Assembly: GCA_964394085.1 (NCBI GenBank)
Contig: CAYMWF010000144.1
Coordinates: forward strand, 1-6,905
Length of the DNA: 6,905 nt
Reading direction: 5' to 3'
Source of the DNA: CAYMWF01 sp964394085 [NCBI: uncultured Gemmatimonadota bacterium]
GTDB lineage: Bacteria; GCA-2686955; CAYMWF01
In this document: piece after piece, positions 6,181-6,905 of the stretch
How the letters are laid out: each line of letters begins with the position of its first letter
How positions within the stretch are numbered: the stretch's first letter is position 1
Translations under genes and position numbers: made by a program
The notes under the pieces: generated by a model
The model's database searches: none
The model's input: only the letters and a program-made list of their open reading frames with translations
Told to the model about the DNA's origin: nothing

Positions 6181-6905
6181 TTATCTGAGGCAAATCAAAG
6201 TTCCGGTATCGATTATCCTGTTATCGGACACCAGTACACAATAATATACACCACTCCCAACTATCATCCCCGCATTATTCCGACCGTTCCAGGTTAATGT
6301 TTTCCGACCTATAAAAAACTCATCATTCAACAGGGTTTTCACGAGCTTCCCGCAAATATCATAGATTTTAATACTGATCTCTTCTGGCTCTTCGATCTCT
6401 AACCGAATCATTATACTTTCATCGAAAGGATTTGGATATGGCGAAACTATTTTATTCTTTCCGGATTCAGAGATTCTACTTCCAGTAAAGAGCAAAACCG
6501 AAGCATCGTCACGCCAATCAGTAAGAATTGTCAAGACACCTGTGCCTTCATGATATTCCCAGTTTGTTTGAGATAACTCCTTCCCATTCAATACGATTCC
6601 AGTTATTTCCTCATCTGCGGAGTAAAACTTAACCGGGTAATTACCAGGCTCAGCAAAAAAAGATATTTCGGCAACCATTCCATCTACAATTCCGGGATTT
6701 GCATCGTACAGAAGAATATTCCAATTCGGCTCATATCCGAATTGGGCAGATTCAAAGCCGGGAAGCATCTTGTAGTATTTCCGGTATGTCTCATTCTCCG
6801 GCGTGCCGGGAAAACCAGGAATTTCGCTCTCACTATTTACCGGATACCCGGTGTGGGGAACGAGTTCCATCTGATACTCCCAGGAATGCCAGGTATAATA
6901 ATTTC
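6181..6905 (-). CDS. C-terminal part of secreted protein with FlgD-like/T9SS-like sorting domain
   Basis: The frame stays open upstream of the first visible ATG (6870) to the right edge (YYTWHSWEYQ precedes it), so the gene starts outside the window and that ATG is almost certainly internal; about 240 residues are seen. Numbered from that Met, residues 60-130 look like an all-beta, Ig-like module (SFFAEPGNYPVKFYS, then GVLTILTDW and SVLLFTG). Residues 143-229 are a typical C-terminal sorting domain: YPNPF (145-149), ISIKIYDICGKLVKTL, WNGRN, SGVYYCVL and a basic C-terminus (CLR). In Bacteroidetes such domains direct type IX secretion and surface attachment; in other FCB-like phyla FlgD-like domains of this kind are common at the ends of extracellular enzymes. 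The N-terminal function cannot be named; a hydrolase with C-terminal beta modules is possible. By eye the codons are more AT-rich than in the esterase. Confidence 0.88.
   Translation of the reverse strand, partial: NYYTWHSWEYQMELVPHTGYPVNSESEIPGFPGTPENETYRKYYKMLPGFESAQFGYEPNWNILLYDANPGIVDGMVAEISFFAEPGNYPVKFYSADEEITGIVLNGKELSQTNWEYHEGTGVLTILTDWRDDASVLLFTGSRISESGKNKIVSPYPNPFDESIMIRLEIEEPEEISIKIYDICGKLVKTLLNDEFFIGRKTLTWNGRNNAGMIVGSGVYYCVLVSDNRIIDTGTLICLR

Noticed and set aside
6111-6188. 25-codon plus-strand ORF starting at the hairpin
   Set aside because: It has no ribosome binding site, runs through the hairpin, overlaps the end of the minus-strand gene and has no recognisable product.

Overview
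The window holds five protein-coding genes, and all five look like exported proteins. It reads as chromosomal DNA from an uncultured, Gram-negative-type environmental bacterium. The combination of a FlgD-like/type IX-like C-terminal sorting domain, Pmp-like beta-helix proteins, a secreted subtilisin and a secreted PHB-depolymerase-like esterase is typical of FCB-superphylum and related candidate phyla (Eisenbacteria, Latescibacteria, Zixibacteria, Krumholzibacteria, Cloacimonadota). That placement is inference from protein style; there is no rRNA or marker gene here.

Layout. Positions 1-1238 (minus) hold a right-handed parallel beta-helix protein that is open from its start codon to the left edge, so its C-terminus is missing. 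A 219-base AT-rich divergent region follows, and from about 1458 to 3056 (plus) there is a second beta-helix protein with the same GG[GA]I / NxFxxN coil repeats. A strong bidirectional hairpin terminator at 3059-3087 separates it from a convergent S8 (subtilisin-like) serine peptidase at 3103-4698 (minus). Upstream of the peptidase lies an alpha/beta-hydrolase esterase of the PHB depolymerase/LpqC/feruloyl esterase type at 4961-5854 (minus). After a 326-base non-coding gap, the C-terminal part of a further secreted protein with a YPNPF-type sorting domain (minus) runs off the right edge.

Expression. The peptidase and esterase each have their own perfect TATAAT box inside an identical 9-mer (GGTTATAAT) and nearly identical ribosome binding sites (GGAGGAGAAA). 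They are therefore probably separate but similarly expressed transcription units. A third perfect TATAAT, 227 bases upstream of the left beta-helix gene, overlaps the start region of the divergent beta-helix gene.

How the genes fit together. No metabolic pathway, defence system, mobile element, CRISPR array, tRNA or rRNA is visible. The most economical reading is a cluster of cell-surface or secreted proteins: two adhesin- or carbohydrate-binding-like beta-helices, a protease, an esterase and a sorted surface protein. They could serve attachment and polymer degradation, but co-function is inferred only from shared secretion and adjacency. The least explained parts are the divergent intergenic region (unclear start of the plus-strand beta-helix, a TAATG-coupled small ORF, overlapping promoters), the 27-residue coil periodicity with Pmp-like motifs but no autotransporter barrel, and the G-rich, hairpin-bearing gap at 5934-6180.
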